Assembly (NCBI RefSeq): GCF_026343295.1
Contig: NZ_JAPELY010000001.1
Span: 1,922,001-1,986,000, forward strand
Direction of reading: 5' to 3'
Length of the DNA: 64,000 nt
Source of the DNA: Streptomyces sp. NBC_00083
GTDB lineage: Bacteria; Actinomycetota; Actinomycetes; Streptomycetales; Streptomycetaceae
Position 1 is the first letter of the stretch. Each line of letters opens with the position of its first letter. Position numbers and translations under genes: made by a program. Below the pieces are notes generated by a model, which saw only the letters and a program-made list of their open reading frames with translations, was not told where the DNA came from and searched no databases. Positions 27,329-36,924 of this stretch are shown one piece after another.

Positions 27329-28768
27329 ATGGAACGTCACCGTGAAGTCACCGTACGGGGCGACGGCGCATCCGCCCGCCGACCCGGGCACGGCTCCCGG
27401 GGCGCATCCGGCCGCCGGCCCGTCGGCGCGCCCCGGCGCCGGCTCTCCCTGGTCCTCGCCGCCCTGGTCCTCGCCGCACTCGCCCTCGCCGGATGCGACA
27501 GCGGCGGCCGCACCACCCAGGGGCCCGGCCCCGGTCCCGGCCCGACCGGCCCGAGCAACACCGACCCGGCGCTCGGCTGGGGCTTCACCCACACCCAGTA
27601 CAGCGCCGACACCGGAGACGACGACGCCGTGGCGCGCGCCCGCGAGCTGCTCTCGGGACGCGGCCTGCCGCAGGACCAGGCGATCATGGGCTGGGGCGCC
27701 GGCAACCCCGAACCCTCGCCCGGCACCTACGACTTCTCCGACCTCGACCGGCGCGTCGCCTACATCCGCTCCACCGGCGCCACCCCCGTCATCACCCTGT
27801 GCTGCGCGCCCGACTGGATGAAGGGCGGCAAGGCCGGGGCGAGCAGAACGGACTGGAGCGTACGGTCGTTGGAGTCGGCGCCGCTGCCCTCCCACTACAA
27901 GGACTTCGCCGAGCTGGCCGCCGCGGTCGCCGAACGCTATCCGGACGTGCGCCACTTCATCGTCTGGAACGAGTTCAAGGGCTTCTTCGACGACACCCGC
28001 CGACGCTGGAACTACGAGGGCTACACCCAGCTGTACAACGAGGTCTACGCCGCCCTGAAGAAGGCCGACCCGGCCAACCTCGTCGGCGGGCCCTATCTGA
28101 CGATGGACAGCTACGGCCCCCAGGACCAGTCGTACGCGTCGTCCCTCAAGGGCCCCTGGGGCTCCGTCGACCAGCGGGTCCTCGACGCCTTCACGTACTG
28201 GAACAAGCACAGGAAGGGCGCCGACTTCGTGGTCGTCGACGGCGCCAGCTTCACCCGCACCGACCAGATGCTCCCCGACGCGTTCGCCGCCACCGACAAG
28301 CTGACGGCCGTCAGCGACTGGGTGCGCGAGCAGAGCGGGCTGCCCCTGTGGTGGGCGGAGTACTACGTCGAGCCCGACGCGTCGGGGTGGAGCGAGCAGC
28401 GGCGCGTCGCGACCCAGGCCGCCGCCCTGGCCGCCCTGGCCCGCGGCGGAACCGGCACCGCCTTCTACTGGAGCCCCGAGCAGCAGGGCGGGCCGTGCCC
28501 CGGCTGCCTGTGGAGCCCCACCCAACGCGACGACGGGGGAGCGGAGTTGCCGATGTACGCGCTCATCGCCAGGTTCGCCGCCGCCTTCCCGCCGGGCACC
28601 CGGTTCACCACCGTCTCCGTCGCCGCCGACGATGTGCCGAACGTCCGGGTGCTCGCGAACGCCACGACCGTGCTCGTCGTCAACACCCTCGACCGGGAGA
28701 TCGACGCGAAGGTCGACGGCAGGTCGTTCCCGATGGCGGCCTACGAGGTGCGCTGGCTGACCCGCTGA
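27329..28768 (+). CDS. Secreted glycoside hydrolase, GH39/xylosidase-like lipoprotein
   Basis: A 479-residue protein. An Arg-rich N-terminus, a hydrophobic stretch and a lipobox (LALAGC) show a lipid-anchored exported protein; a Gly/Pro linker follows. The (beta/alpha)8 hydrolase domain carries the acid/base Glu in IVWNEFKGF (near 215) and the likely nucleophile Glu in LWWAEYYVEP (near 348), spaced as in clan GH-A family 39. The end is a small beta domain. Being convergent with a polysaccharide export cluster suggests it trims that polymer. The 3' end overlaps the flippase gene by 28 bp on the opposite strand. Confidence 0.82.
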   Translation: MERHREVTVRGDGASARRPGHGSRGASGRRPVGAPRRRLSLVLAALVLAALALAGCDSGGRTTQGPGPGPGPTGPSNTDPALGWGFTHTQYSADTGDDDAVARARELLSGRGLPQDQAIMGWGAGNPEPSPGTYDFSDLDRRVAYIRSTGATPVITLCCAPDWMKGGKAGASRTDWSVRSLESAPLPSHYKDFAELAAAVAERYPDVRHFIVWNEFKGFFDDTRRRWNYEGYTQLYNEVYAALKKADPANLVGGPYLTMDSYGPQDQSYASSLKGPWGSVDQRVLDAFTYWNKHRKGADFVVVDGASFTRTDQMLPDAFAATDKLTAVSDWVREQSGLPLWWAEYYVEPDASGWSEQRRVATQAAALAALARGGTGTAFYWSPEQQGGPCPGCLWSPTQRDDGGAELPMYALIARFAAAFPPGTRFTTVSVAADDVPNVRVLANATTVLVVNTLDREIDAKVDGRSFPMAAYEVRWLTR

Positions 28769-30066
28769 GGCCCGGGGGAGCGCAGCACCCCGAACAGCTT
28801 CACCGCCGCGACCGCCGCGATCACCGACAGGCTCGCGACCTCCGCGATGCCCACGCCGGCCAGGCCGAGCGGGCCCAGCAGCACCGGCGTCGAGCCCAGC
28901 ACCAGCACGCACAACGCGCCCTGGAGCAGGGCGAGTCCGGCCGTCCGGCTCTGTGCGCGGAGCACCGCGAAGTACAGCTCGATCACCACCCGCAGCAGCG
29001 CGGCCGCCACCAGCCAGCGCAGCAGCGCCGTGGCATGGCGGGCGTACCCCGCGCCGAACACCTGGAGGACGTACGGCGCGCAGACGAACAGGAAGGCGCA
29101 GATCGGCAGCACGATGGTGACCATCCGGACCAGCGCGGCCCGCGCGTTGCGCCCCAGCCGCCCGGGGTCGTGCGCGCCCTCGACGGTCAGCGATGCGCCC
29201 ATGTTGATGGCGAGCAGCTCCACGGTGCCGCCGATGGTCGCGGTGATGTAGAAGTACGCGTTGTCGGCCGAGCTGATCTGCGAGGCCACGATCACCGGCA
29301 CCAGATAGACCACGGCCAGCGCGAAGAGCGACCCCGTGCAGTCCCCGGCGAGGAACCGCCCCATCTGCCGGTAGCCCGGGGGACGGGCGGTGTGCGCGGT
29401 CAGCTCCACATGGCGCGGGACCAGCCGCCGGAACACCAGCCACCCCAGCGGCAGCACCGACACCGTGATCGCCGCGACCCACGACACGAACACCCCGCTG
29501 GTCGGCAGGGACGCCGCGATCGCCACCAGGAGCAGCAGCTTCACCGCGGAGAACGCGGTGTTGCCGACCGGCACCCAGAACGCGCTGCGCAGCCCCGTGA
29601 GCACCCCGTCCTGCAGGGTGAGGAGCGACCAGGCGACCACCGCCCCGATGAACCCGAGCCCGTTGAGGGGCCCGTGCAGAAAGCGGTACGAGGGCCCCCA
29701 GAAGTCCAGCGTCTCCACGAAGACCAGCGCGGCCACCGCGACCGCGCACGCGCTCACCGCGTACGTGCGAAGGACGAGACGGCCGGTGGCGGCGCCCGAG
29801 ACCGGGATGAACCGGGCCATCGCCCCGGTCAGGGTGAGCGCGGTCAGCCCCGCGAGGAACTTCATGGCGGCGATCGCCGCCGAGCCCTGGCCGACCGCGT
29901 CGTCGGTGTAGTACCGGGCGGCGACCAGCCAGAACCCGAGGCCGAGCACCGCGCTGATCCCGGTGTTGAGCATCAGGGCGTAGGCGTTGCGGAAGAGGGG
30001 GGCGCCCCGGCGCTCGGCGGGGGCCCCTGCGGCGGTGCCGCCCCGGGCGGTGCTCACGTCACTCAC
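28741..30066 (-). CDS. Polysaccharide flippase-like membrane protein (MOP superfamily)
   Basis: A 441-residue protein with 12-14 hydrophobic helices and the pattern of Wzx/MurJ-like flippases: NAYALMLNTGISAVLGLGFWLVAARYY at the start and GQGSAAIAAMKFLAGLTALTL soon after. GTG 30066 follows AGAAGGTGAG. It should flip lipid-linked oligosaccharide across the membrane. It is the last gene of the minus-strand glycosyltransferase-deacetylase operon, and its 3' end overlaps the convergent glycosidase. Confidence 0.87.
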   Translation of the reverse strand: MSDVSTARGGTAAGAPAERRGAPLFRNAYALMLNTGISAVLGLGFWLVAARYYTDDAVGQGSAAIAAMKFLAGLTALTLTGAMARFIPVSGAATGRLVLRTYAVSACAVAVAALVFVETLDFWGPSYRFLHGPLNGLGFIGAVVAWSLLTLQDGVLTGLRSAFWVPVGNTAFSAVKLLLLVAIAASLPTSGVFVSWVAAITVSVLPLGWLVFRRLVPRHVELTAHTARPPGYRQMGRFLAGDCTGSLFALAVVYLVPVIVASQISSADNAYFYITATIGGTVELLAINMGASLTVEGAHDPGRLGRNARAALVRMVTIVLPICAFLFVCAPYVLQVFGAGYARHATALLRWLVAAALLRVVIELYFAVLRAQSRTAGLALLQGALCVLVLGSTPVLLGPLGLAGVGIAEVASLSVIAAVAAVKLFGVLRSPGPQRVSQRTS

Positions 30067-30128
30067 GGGTTCCGCTCACCTTCTGGCTCCGGCCTTCTCG
30101 TTCCGGTGGTTCGCGTCGCGGACGTCGG

Positions 30129-30938
30129 TCAGGGGCCGCCGAGTCCGCGCCCGGCCCGGCGGGCGCCGCGGACCAGGGCGTAGCCCTTCGTCAGGACGCG
30201 GTCACCGATGAAGGTGCGCGCGATGTCGCGGTCGGTGCCGACGACGAGCCGCTCGAACTCGTCGAGGCCGGTCTCCCGCCGGACCGTCACCCGCTCCAGC
30301 GCGTAGGGACCCTGGCGGCGCCGGGCGAGCGCGTTGCCCACGGCGAGCGCCTGGCCGAACCCGGCCGACCGCACGGTGCGCCGCACCCGACGGGTGGAGT
30401 AGCCGTACGGGTAGGCGAAGGAGGACGGCGGGCGGCCCAGCTGCTCGGTGAGGATCTCCCTGCACCGCACCGTCTCGGACCAGAGCCGCTCGTCGGGGAG
30501 CTGGTCCAGCTGCGGGTGGCTGTGGCTGTGCCCGCCGATCTCGGCCCCGGCCGCGGCGAGCCGGCGCACCTGGTCCCAGTCGAGCATGGTGTCCAGGGCG
30601 CCGCCCTCGTCATGGGCGCCCCGCAGCCAGCCCGTCGTGACGAAGAGCGTGGAGGCGAAGCCGTACCGGGCGAGGACCGGCAGGGCGTGGCGGTGCACCC
30701 CCTCGTAACCGTCGTCGAAGGTGATCAGGACGGGCCGGCGCGGCAGTGCGCCCGCGGTGCGCCAGGCGTGCGCCAGCTGGGCGGTGGTGACCGGGGTGCG
30801 GCCGAGTTCGGCGAGCAGCTCCATCTGGTCCGCGAAGGCATCCGGCGCGACGGAGAGCCCGTACGCGGCCCGCGCGGGGGAGTGCGCCACGGCGTGGTAC
30901 ATGAGGATGGGCACCGGCCCGTTCCGCGTGCTCGTCAT
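30129..30938 (-). CDS. Polysaccharide deacetylase (NodB/CE4 fold)
   Basis: A 269-residue protein, ATGA-coupled to the preceding glycosyltransferase. The NodB core has LITFDDGYEG (catalytic base Asp and metal Asp), the metal-binding GGHSHSHPQL, and PSSFAYPYGYS. No signal peptide is seen, so it probably acts on a cytoplasmic or lipid-linked glycan intermediate. The basic C-terminal ~70 residues are outside the core. It likely N-deacetylates an amino sugar in the polymer made by this locus. Confidence 0.9.
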   Translation of the reverse strand: MTSTRNGPVPILMYHAVAHSPARAAYGLSVAPDAFADQMELLAELGRTPVTTAQLAHAWRTAGALPRRPVLITFDDGYEGVHRHALPVLARYGFASTLFVTTGWLRGAHDEGGALDTMLDWDQVRRLAAAGAEIGGHSHSHPQLDQLPDERLWSETVRCREILTEQLGRPPSSFAYPYGYSTRRVRRTVRSAGFGQALAVGNALARRRQGPYALERVTVRRETGLDEFERLVVGTDRDIARTFIGDRVLTKGYALVRGARRAGRGLGGP

Positions 30939-31960
30939 GGCGTCCCGCCGTCCTGGGCCGGTCTCGGCCGCCACGTCCGCTCGATGGGGGTGACGGCGAA
31001 GGCCGTCCCGCCCCTGCGGGCCCGCAGCGTGCCGAGCACGTAGCCGCCGGCCGCCGCCGCGACGCCGGTCACGATCGCGCCCGCGCGCCCCGCGCCGCCG
31101 GCCCGGCCGAGCACCGCGTCCCGTACGCCGCGTGCCACGCCGGCCGGAAGGACCCGGCTGGTGTAGCGCCGCTCCGACTCAAGTCCCTTGCCGGATCCCA
31201 CACTTCGGGCGACCAGCGCCTTGGAGAGCCCCTCCGCGTACGCCCTGGTTCGGAAGTATCCGAAGCGTTCGCGGGCCTCGGGCACCCGGTGGTGGATCAC
31301 GGCGCGGTCGTCGATGAGCAGCACGGCGCCGGGCAGCGCCCTGCTCAGACGGATGCACAGCTCGGTCTCCTCGCAGCCGAGCGGGCGCTTGTCGCCGTCG
31401 CGGCCGATGCCGGTGGCGAAGCCGCCCGCCGCCTCGAACGCCGCGGTGCGGAAGGACGCGTTGCCACCCAGCACGTTGCGCACCGCGACGCGGCCCGGCG
31501 GAAGTCCGCGGTAGGTGCAGCCGACGACCCAGTCGAACTCCTCGGGGAACCAGGCGGGCCGGCGTCCCGAGGCCCAGGCCGGCATCGTGCGCCCGCCGAC
31601 CGCCATCACCCGCGGGTCGTCGTACCCCTCGGCGAAGCGGCGCAGCCAGTCGCGCTCGGCCACCGCGTCGTCGTCGAGGAACGCCACGAACTCGCCCCGG
31701 GCCACGGCGATCGCGGTGTTGCGGCCCGCCGAGAGGCCGCGGGGCCCCGCGTTGGCGAGCACCCGTACCTCTTCCGAGGCCGTGAGCGCCTCGTACTCCC
31801 GGGCGAGCCGGTCGCGGAGGCGCTCGTTGTGGTCCACCACGAGGAGGGTCTCCCGGGCGGGCAGGGACTGCGCGCGCACCGAGGAGACCGCCGCGAGGAT
31901 GTCCTCCCAGCGGTCCTCGGTGTACACGCAGATCACCACGGAGAATTGACGCTCCGTCAA
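30935..31960 (-). CDS. Family 2 glycosyltransferase
   Basis: A 341-residue inverting GT-A enzyme. The start is TTG 31960, overlapping the upstream stop as TTGA, with GGAGAGG at the right distance. Motifs: FSVVICVYTEDRW at the N-terminus, GLSAGRNTAIAVARGEFVAFLDDDAV (the DDD cluster binds metal and sugar nucleotide), GGNASFRTAAFEAAGGF and CEETELCIRLS (base). The C-terminal third has a hydrophobic segment near 300 that may associate with the membrane. It is part of a four-gene polysaccharide operon. Confidence 0.9.
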   Translation of the reverse strand: MTERQFSVVICVYTEDRWEDILAAVSSVRAQSLPARETLLVVDHNERLRDRLAREYEALTASEEVRVLANAGPRGLSAGRNTAIAVARGEFVAFLDDDAVAERDWLRRFAEGYDDPRVMAVGGRTMPAWASGRRPAWFPEEFDWVVGCTYRGLPPGRVAVRNVLGGNASFRTAAFEAAGGFATGIGRDGDKRPLGCEETELCIRLSRALPGAVLLIDDRAVIHHRVPEARERFGYFRTRAYAEGLSKALVARSVGSGKGLESERRYTSRVLPAGVARGVRDAVLGRAGGAGRAGAIVTGVAAAAGGYVLGTLRARRGGTAFAVTPIERTWRPRPAQDGGTP

Positions 31961-32820
31961 GTCACCTCTCCTCGCCGTGCGTTGAGGAAGACGGCCTGGG
32001 TGCGCCGGTGTGCGCGGGGCACGGCCTTCTCCTTGAGGATCACCTTGAGCACGCGGATGCCGTCGTGCACGGCGCTGAGGTTGGAGACGCCGTGGATCCG
32101 GTTGTACTCGTAACTCGGCACCTCCTGGACGCGCAGCCCCGCCTTGACGATCCGGATGTTGATCAGGGTCTCGATCTCGAACCCGGAGCAGTCGAGCACG
32201 ATCGTGTCCAGGCAGCGCTTCCAGAAGGCGTTGTAGCCGTAGCAGAGGTCGGTGTAGCGGGCGCCGAACTTGCGGTTGACGATGCCGCACAGCACCGCGT
32301 TGCCGAGCTTGCGGATCGGTGTCATGTCGTCGGTGCCGCCGCCGTTGGCGAAGCGGGAGCCCTTGGCGAAGTCCGCGCCGCCGACCAGGGCCGAGACGTA
32401 GCTGACGATCTCCTCGCCGTCGGCCGAGCCGTCCGCGTCGACCATGACGATGATGTCCCCGGTGCAGGCGGCGAAGCCGCTGATCAGGGCGTCTCCCTTG
32501 CCCTTGCCGACCTGCTTGACGACCTTGACGTCCGGCCACAGCTCGCGGGCGACGCGCACCGTGTCGTCGGTGGAATTGCCGTCGACCAGGACGACTTCGT
32601 GGATCCAATGGGGAAGTGTCCTGAAGACATGAGGAAGATTCTCGGCCTCATTCATCGCCGGGATCACGACGCTCACGGGCGGCGCAATGGCGAGATTCGC
32701 CGAAACCGGTCGGTAGGCACTGGATATTCGGCTGTCACTCGCGACGGCCGGTTCGCGGTCCGGAGATTCCGCGATTAATTGATCTTGGCCCGGGACGGCC
32801 GGGCGCACGGAAGGAGTCAT
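31957..32820 (-). CDS. Family 2 glycosyltransferase, dolichol-phosphate mannose synthase-like
   Basis: A 287-residue GT-A enzyme, first gene of the minus-strand operon. A 45-residue disordered start precedes VSVVIPAMNEAENLPHVF; the nucleotide-sugar site is EVVLVDGNSTDDT and IIVMVDADGS (DxD), and a later segment reads YTDLCYGYNAFWKR. This is the polyprenyl-phosphate hexose synthase type without C-terminal membrane helices. It may load a sugar onto polyprenyl phosphate to begin or decorate the polymer. ATG 32820 follows GAGGGACAG. Confidence 0.9.
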   Translation of the reverse strand: MTPSVRPAVPGQDQLIAESPDREPAVASDSRISSAYRPVSANLAIAPPVSVVIPAMNEAENLPHVFRTLPHWIHEVVLVDGNSTDDTVRVARELWPDVKVVKQVGKGKGDALISGFAACTGDIIVMVDADGSADGEEIVSYVSALVGGADFAKGSRFANGGGTDDMTPIRKLGNAVLCGIVNRKFGARYTDLCYGYNAFWKRCLDTIVLDCSGFEIETLINIRIVKAGLRVQEVPSYEYNRIHGVSNLSAVHDGIRVLKVILKEKAVPRAHRRTQAVFLNARRGEVT

Positions 32821-33147
32821 GATGATTCTCTGTCCCTCTCGTCCGGTGGACCGCCCGCCCCCGGGCGGTCCGGATCAGTTTCCGGTTACGAAAGGGGGGC
32901 TCTCACGCCGATCATGACGGCATGGCACACCGCATTATTCGGGTGAGCTGGCTTGCTGGCCGCGCGGCCCGCGCTCCGGTCCGCGCAAGGCGAAGACCGG
33001 CCACGGCACCCCCCTACCGCGCCCCGTTCCGATATCCATCGCGACGCTTGAGCCCTCCCCCAGTGCCGTTTTGCTCGATGGACCGGTGCGGGTGGATGTA
33101 GACGGTATTGATGTCTGGGACTGTAGGGCAAGGCCTGAAGCCGAGCC
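32821..33147. other. Intergenic region, 327 bp
   Basis: Lies upstream of the glycosyltransferase operon and downstream of a small membrane-protein gene on the same strand. It is AT-richer in 32880-33150 and should carry the operon promoter. No hairpin or gene stands out. Confidence 0.4.
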
Positions 33148-33588
33148 TTACTTTTCTGTGATTTGCGCCGGACTTTCCCGATCGGGTTCCGCGCGATTCA
33201 CCCCCGTTCCCCGCGGGGTGCCGACCAGGAACCCGTGCAGGAAAAGGAGAAGGCTGATCACGCCCACGGCCGTGACGCCGTTGCGCACCGACCACAGGTG
33301 CAGACCCGCCATGCTTTCGGCGGTCAGGAGATCAATGACGACCGCCCCCGACAAGGACGCCGCCGTTCGCGCGAGCGGTTCCAGCCGGCGCAGCAGGAAC
33401 GCGCCGGCCTCGGCGGGCGCGGCCAGCAGGTAGAAGAGCGCGAGCGGGGCGCGCAGCGCGGAGTCCGGATCGAAGAGGACCAGGACCGCGCCGGTGGCCG
33501 AAACGGCGAGCGCCGCTCCCGCGAGGACGGGCAGCAGGTCGGCGCCGAAGGGCGCACTCCCTGCCGATCTGTCACTGATGGTCTGCAT
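33148..33588 (-). CDS. Small membrane protein, hypothetical
   Basis: A 146-residue protein with about four hydrophobic helices (FGADLLPVLAGAALAVSATG; APLALFYLLAAPAEAGAFL; TAASLSGAVVIDLLTAES; GVTAVGVISLLLFLHGFLV) and short charged ends. ATG 33588 follows GGGGGGAA. No known domain. It is oriented like, and upstream of, the polysaccharide operon, so a helper role there is possible but not shown. Confidence 0.7.
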   Translation of the reverse strand: MQTISDRSAGSAPFGADLLPVLAGAALAVSATGAVLVLFDPDSALRAPLALFYLLAAPAEAGAFLLRRLEPLARTAASLSGAVVIDLLTAESMAGLHLWSVRNGVTAVGVISLLLFLHGFLVGTPRGTGVNRAEPDRESPAQITEK

Positions 33589-33858
33589 TGGCGACGGTTC
33601 CCCCCGATGCGCCGGATGCGAGGCTTCAATGTGGCGCAGTCCGGTCGGTCCCGTCAAGACGACGATTGGCGCCCGGTGAACGGAGGTTGACGGACCGTCA
33701 GTGGAGTGTGGTGCTCCGGTGAAGGATTACTCGCGAGTTGCTGACGGATCGCCGGATAAGCGCAGATGTCCGCTCGACGTTCTTGGCATGGACACTTCCC
33801 GCGACACGTACCGGCTGGTACCACTGCCGTGGCGGAAAACCCGCTACAAGGAGGTTCC

Positions 33859-34668
33859 ATGAAACTGTCCCGAATCGCGGCATATGCATGGGCGCTCGTG
33901 CTGGCTGTCGCGCTTTCCCTCACCGGGGCCGGCGTGGCGGCCGCGGCAACCCAGGCGGCCGGATCCCACTACGTGGCCCTCGGCGACTCGTACTCATCCG
34001 GTGTCGGCTCCGGGAGTTACGACAGTTCGAGCGGCAGCTGCAAGCGCTCCACCAAGGCCTACCCGGCCCTGTGGGCGGCGGCGCATTCACCCGCCTCGTT
34101 CAACTTCACCGCTTGCTCGGGCGCTCGTACGGGTGATGTGACGGCGAGCCAGCTCGGCCCGCTCAGCTCCACCACGGACCTCGTCTCGATCACCATCGGA
34201 GGCAACGACGCCGGCTTCTCGGACGTCATGACCAACTGCGTCCTGTACTCGGAGTCCACCTGTCTCGGCAAGGTGGCGGCGGCCCGCGCCTACGTCGACT
34301 CGACCCTGCCGGGCCTGCTCGACTCGGTCTACTCGGCGATCAGATCCAAGGCCCCCAACGCCCACGTCGTCGTCATCGGCTACCCGCACTTCTACAAGAT
34401 CGGCGGCAGTTGCATCGCCGGTCTCAGTGAGAACTCCCGCTCGGCGATCAACGGGGCCGCCGACGAGCTCAACTCGGTGACCGCCAAGCGCGCCGCCGAC
34501 CACGGCTTCAGCTTCGGCGACGTCGTGGGGGGCTTCACCAACCACGAGATCTGCTCCAGCAGCCCCTGGCTCAACAGCGTCGTGTGGACCAACATCGGCG
34601 AGTCCTACCACCCCACCGCGGCCGGCCAGTCGGGCGCGTACCTGCCCGCCTTCACCCGCGCGGCCTGA
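33859..34668 (+). CDS. Secreted SGNH/GDSL lipase
   Basis: A 269-residue secreted esterase. ATG 33859 follows AAGGAGG. The signal peptide ends near 30 (GVAAAATQA). SGNH blocks are in order: block I YVALGDSYSSGVGSG (Ser nucleophile), block II around ACSGA with the conserved Gly, block III TIGGNDAGFSDV (Asn) and block V SYHPTAAGQ (Asp is replaced by Ser-Tyr in the usual DxxH; the His is present). Six Cys fit three disulfides, as in the S. coelicolor lipase SCO1725 and S. rimosus lipase, which use a Ser-His dyad. Confidence 0.93.
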   Translation: MKLSRIAAYAWALVLAVALSLTGAGVAAAATQAAGSHYVALGDSYSSGVGSGSYDSSSGSCKRSTKAYPALWAAAHSPASFNFTACSGARTGDVTASQLGPLSSTTDLVSITIGGNDAGFSDVMTNCVLYSESTCLGKVAAARAYVDSTLPGLLDSVYSAIRSKAPNAHVVVIGYPHFYKIGGSCIAGLSENSRSAINGAADELNSVTAKRAADHGFSFGDVVGGFTNHEICSSSPWLNSVVWTNIGESYHPTAAGQSGAYLPAFTRAA

Positions 34669-34681
34669 TCCCGCACCCCAC

Positions 34682-34711
34682 CCGGGGCGCGCGGGGTTCC
34701 GCGCGCCCCGG
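34682..34711. terminator. Bidirectional terminator
   Basis: Perfect 13-base arms (CCGGGGCGCGCGG / CCGCGCGCCCCGG) with a GGTT loop between the convergent lipase and kinase genes. Confidence 0.85.
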
Positions 34712-34717
34712 ACACGC

Positions 34718-36340
34718 TCAGTCGACGGGCGGGGACGAAGCGCCCGTCGGCGTCGGCGACGAGGAGGGCCCGCCCGTCGGGGTCTCCTCGTCGCACGTCA
34801 CGGAGTACGCCACCGCGTCGGACGAGCCCTTCGCCGGTGCGCGCACCTCCACATGGACCTCGTTGGAACCGCTGTGCGCCGGCGACTCGGTGTGCGCCAC
34901 CTGACGGGTACGCGGCCCGTCCGCGGCGAAGGAGAGCGTCTTCCACTCCGGGTCGGACGAGCGGCCGTCCCGGGTGACCCAGCGGTACTCCACCCGCGCC
35001 GGTGTGCGCCCCACGGTGAACGCCACGACCATCTCGGGCGCCGACACCACGGGCGCCGGGCACGCGCCCCGGTAACTCCCGCGCACCACCTGGATGGTGA
35101 GCTCCACCGACTGGGTGGGCGGCGAGGAGGCGGAGGGACTGCCCGTCACGCCGCTCGCGGAAGGCGAGGGGGTGGGCAGGCCGCTCCTCGCGGTGCTGGG
35201 GGCCGCCCCGGGCGCCGAGGAGGAGTGCGGCACCGACGGCGCGGGCGACACCGAAGCCGAACTTCCCTTGACCGCGCCGGAGTTGCCGCGCAGCAGGAGC
35301 CAGACCAGCAGGCCCAGCACGAGCAGCAGCACCAGGGCCCCGGCCAGCAGGACCGCCCCGGTGTGCCGCGCTCCCTCACCGTCCCGGTCCGTCGCGCCGG
35401 TGGCACCGGCCGGCGGCGGCGCGGAGTGCGGTAGCACCGACGTCGGGGGCAGGGGGCCGGCCGCCCCGGCCACCACCGTTGTCGCCTCGGACCGGCCCGT
35501 CGGTGTGCCGCCCGAGGCCACGAGCCGCAACTGGTGCTCGGCCTCCTCGGACGGCAGCCGCTCCGCCGGCTCCTTGCGCAGCAGCCCCTCGATCACCGGC
35601 GCCAGGGCCCCGGCCCGCAGGGGCGGCGGCAACGCGTCGTCGACCACCGCCCGCAGCGTCGACAGCGGGGTGTCCTGGCGGAACGGGGAGTGGTCCTCCA
35701 CCGCCGCGTACAGCAGCACCCCGAGCGACCAGAGGTCCGAGGCGGGACCGGGCGTCCGCCCCAACGCCCTTTCCGGCGCGAGGAATTCGGGCGACCCGAC
35801 GACCTCGCCCGTCATCGTGAGCGTCTGGCTGCCCGCCACCGTCGCGATGCCGAAGTCGGTCAGGACCACCCGGCCGTCGTTGGCGAGCAGCACGTTCGCG
35901 GGCTTCACGTCGCGGTGCACCACCCCGACGTCGTGCGCGGCCCGCAGCGCGGCGAGCACCTCGGCGCCGATGCGCGCGGCGCGCTGCGGGGTCAGCGGTC
36001 CCTCGGCATCCAGCACGTCGGACAGGGCGAGTCCGCGCACCAGCTCCATGACGATCCACGGCCGGCCGTCCTCGTTCGCCACGTCGTACACCGTCACCAC
36101 GTTGCGGTGCGAGATCCGCGCCGCGGCCCAGGCCTCGCGTTCGAGCCGCGCGTACAGCCGCCGCACCTCGGGGGTGTCGAGGCCGGCCGGCGGCGCCCTG
36201 ACCTCCTTGACGGCGACCTCGCGCTCCAGGACCTCGTCGCGCGCCCGCCACACCTCGCCCATGCCGCCCCGGCCGAGCGGGGAGAGGAGCCGGTAGCGTC
36301 CCGCGATCAACCGCCGCTCACTGCCCGGCACTTCGCTCAC
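34718..36340 (-). CDS. Membrane Ser/Thr protein kinase (PknB type)
   Basis: A 540-residue kinase. GTG 36340 is preferred because GGGGGG lies seven bases before it; ATG 36355 is the longer option. The kinase domain (about 10-265) is complete: GRGGMGEVW loop, VAVKEV Lys, HRDVKPANVLL catalytic loop, DFG and APE. A Pro-rich juxtamembrane stretch leads to one membrane helix (AVLLAGALVLLLVLGLLVWLLL near 335), a Ser/Pro-rich linker and an extracellular beta-rich domain of about 110 residues with two Cys, not a PASTA repeat. It probably senses an outside signal and phosphorylates cytoplasmic targets. Confidence 0.93.
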   Translation of the reverse strand: MSEVPGSERRLIAGRYRLLSPLGRGGMGEVWRARDEVLEREVAVKEVRAPPAGLDTPEVRRLYARLEREAWAAARISHRNVVTVYDVANEDGRPWIVMELVRGLALSDVLDAEGPLTPQRAARIGAEVLAALRAAHDVGVVHRDVKPANVLLANDGRVVLTDFGIATVAGSQTLTMTGEVVGSPEFLAPERALGRTPGPASDLWSLGVLLYAAVEDHSPFRQDTPLSTLRAVVDDALPPPLRAGALAPVIEGLLRKEPAERLPSEEAEHQLRLVASGGTPTGRSEATTVVAGAAGPLPPTSVLPHSAPPPAGATGATDRDGEGARHTGAVLLAGALVLLLVLGLLVWLLLRGNSGAVKGSSASVSPAPSVPHSSSAPGAAPSTARSGLPTPSPSASGVTGSPSASSPPTQSVELTIQVVRGSYRGACPAPVVSAPEMVVAFTVGRTPARVEYRWVTRDGRSSDPEWKTLSFAADGPRTRQVAHTESPAHSGSNEVHVEVRAPAKGSSDAVAYSVTCDEETPTGGPSSSPTPTGASSPPVD

Positions 36341-36631
36341 TGGCGAGCCCCCCATCCCCGGCGGAGAAACCCTTTCACGTTAACCGAGGGCCGCACGGTT
36401 GCCGCCCCCTTGAACGGCATTGCACACTCAGTACGAACACGGGCCGCGACGGAGCGTGAAGGGCAGTCGGCGAACTGTCCAACTCGCCCTGGAATCAGAT
36501 GTATTCGGAGCGTCATCGTCAACCCGCACCCCCTCCAGGTGAATCGCGCCACCGGGATACACGCGTGTGAACCCGGGGCGATAGGGTTACCCTGCCCGGG
36601 GCCGGGTGCCCTCGTACGGGTGGGGAGTGAC

Positions 36632-36895
36632 ATGGAACAGATAACAGTGCGCAGCAGGGCGCGAGTGCCTGCGATCACCTGCGGAAGCGGCGCGACCAGC
36701 TCGCGGCTCGACCGCCACCTCTCGGTGCTCGGCGGTCCGGCCGTCCCGCAGCGCGAGGCGGCCGAGGCGACCTTGCTGATGCGGGAGCTGACCTCGCGTG
36801 ACATTGCGCACACCCGCAGGAGCAAGACCGCTCGCGTCTCGCTCTTCGCGCCACTGCGGCGGCTGCGCCGCTCGCTCTTCGGCAGCCGCGGCTGA
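36632..36895 (+). CDS. Small basic protein, hypothetical
   Basis: An 87-residue protein starting at ATG 36632 after GGGGAG. It is rich in Arg and Ser, with a mid-region helix (QREAAEATLLMRELTSRDIA) and a basic amphipathic end (SLFAPLRRLRRSLFGSRG) that could bind membrane or nucleic acid. No domain is recognised. A good RBS and normal codon bias support it as a real gene at the left border of the accessory region. Confidence 0.65.
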   Translation: MEQITVRSRARVPAITCGSGATSSRLDRHLSVLGGPAVPQREAAEATLLMRELTSRDIAHTRRSKTARVSLFAPLRRLRRSLFGSRG

Positions 36896-36924
36896 ACCCA
36901 CCCCCGACACCAGGCGCACCGCGT

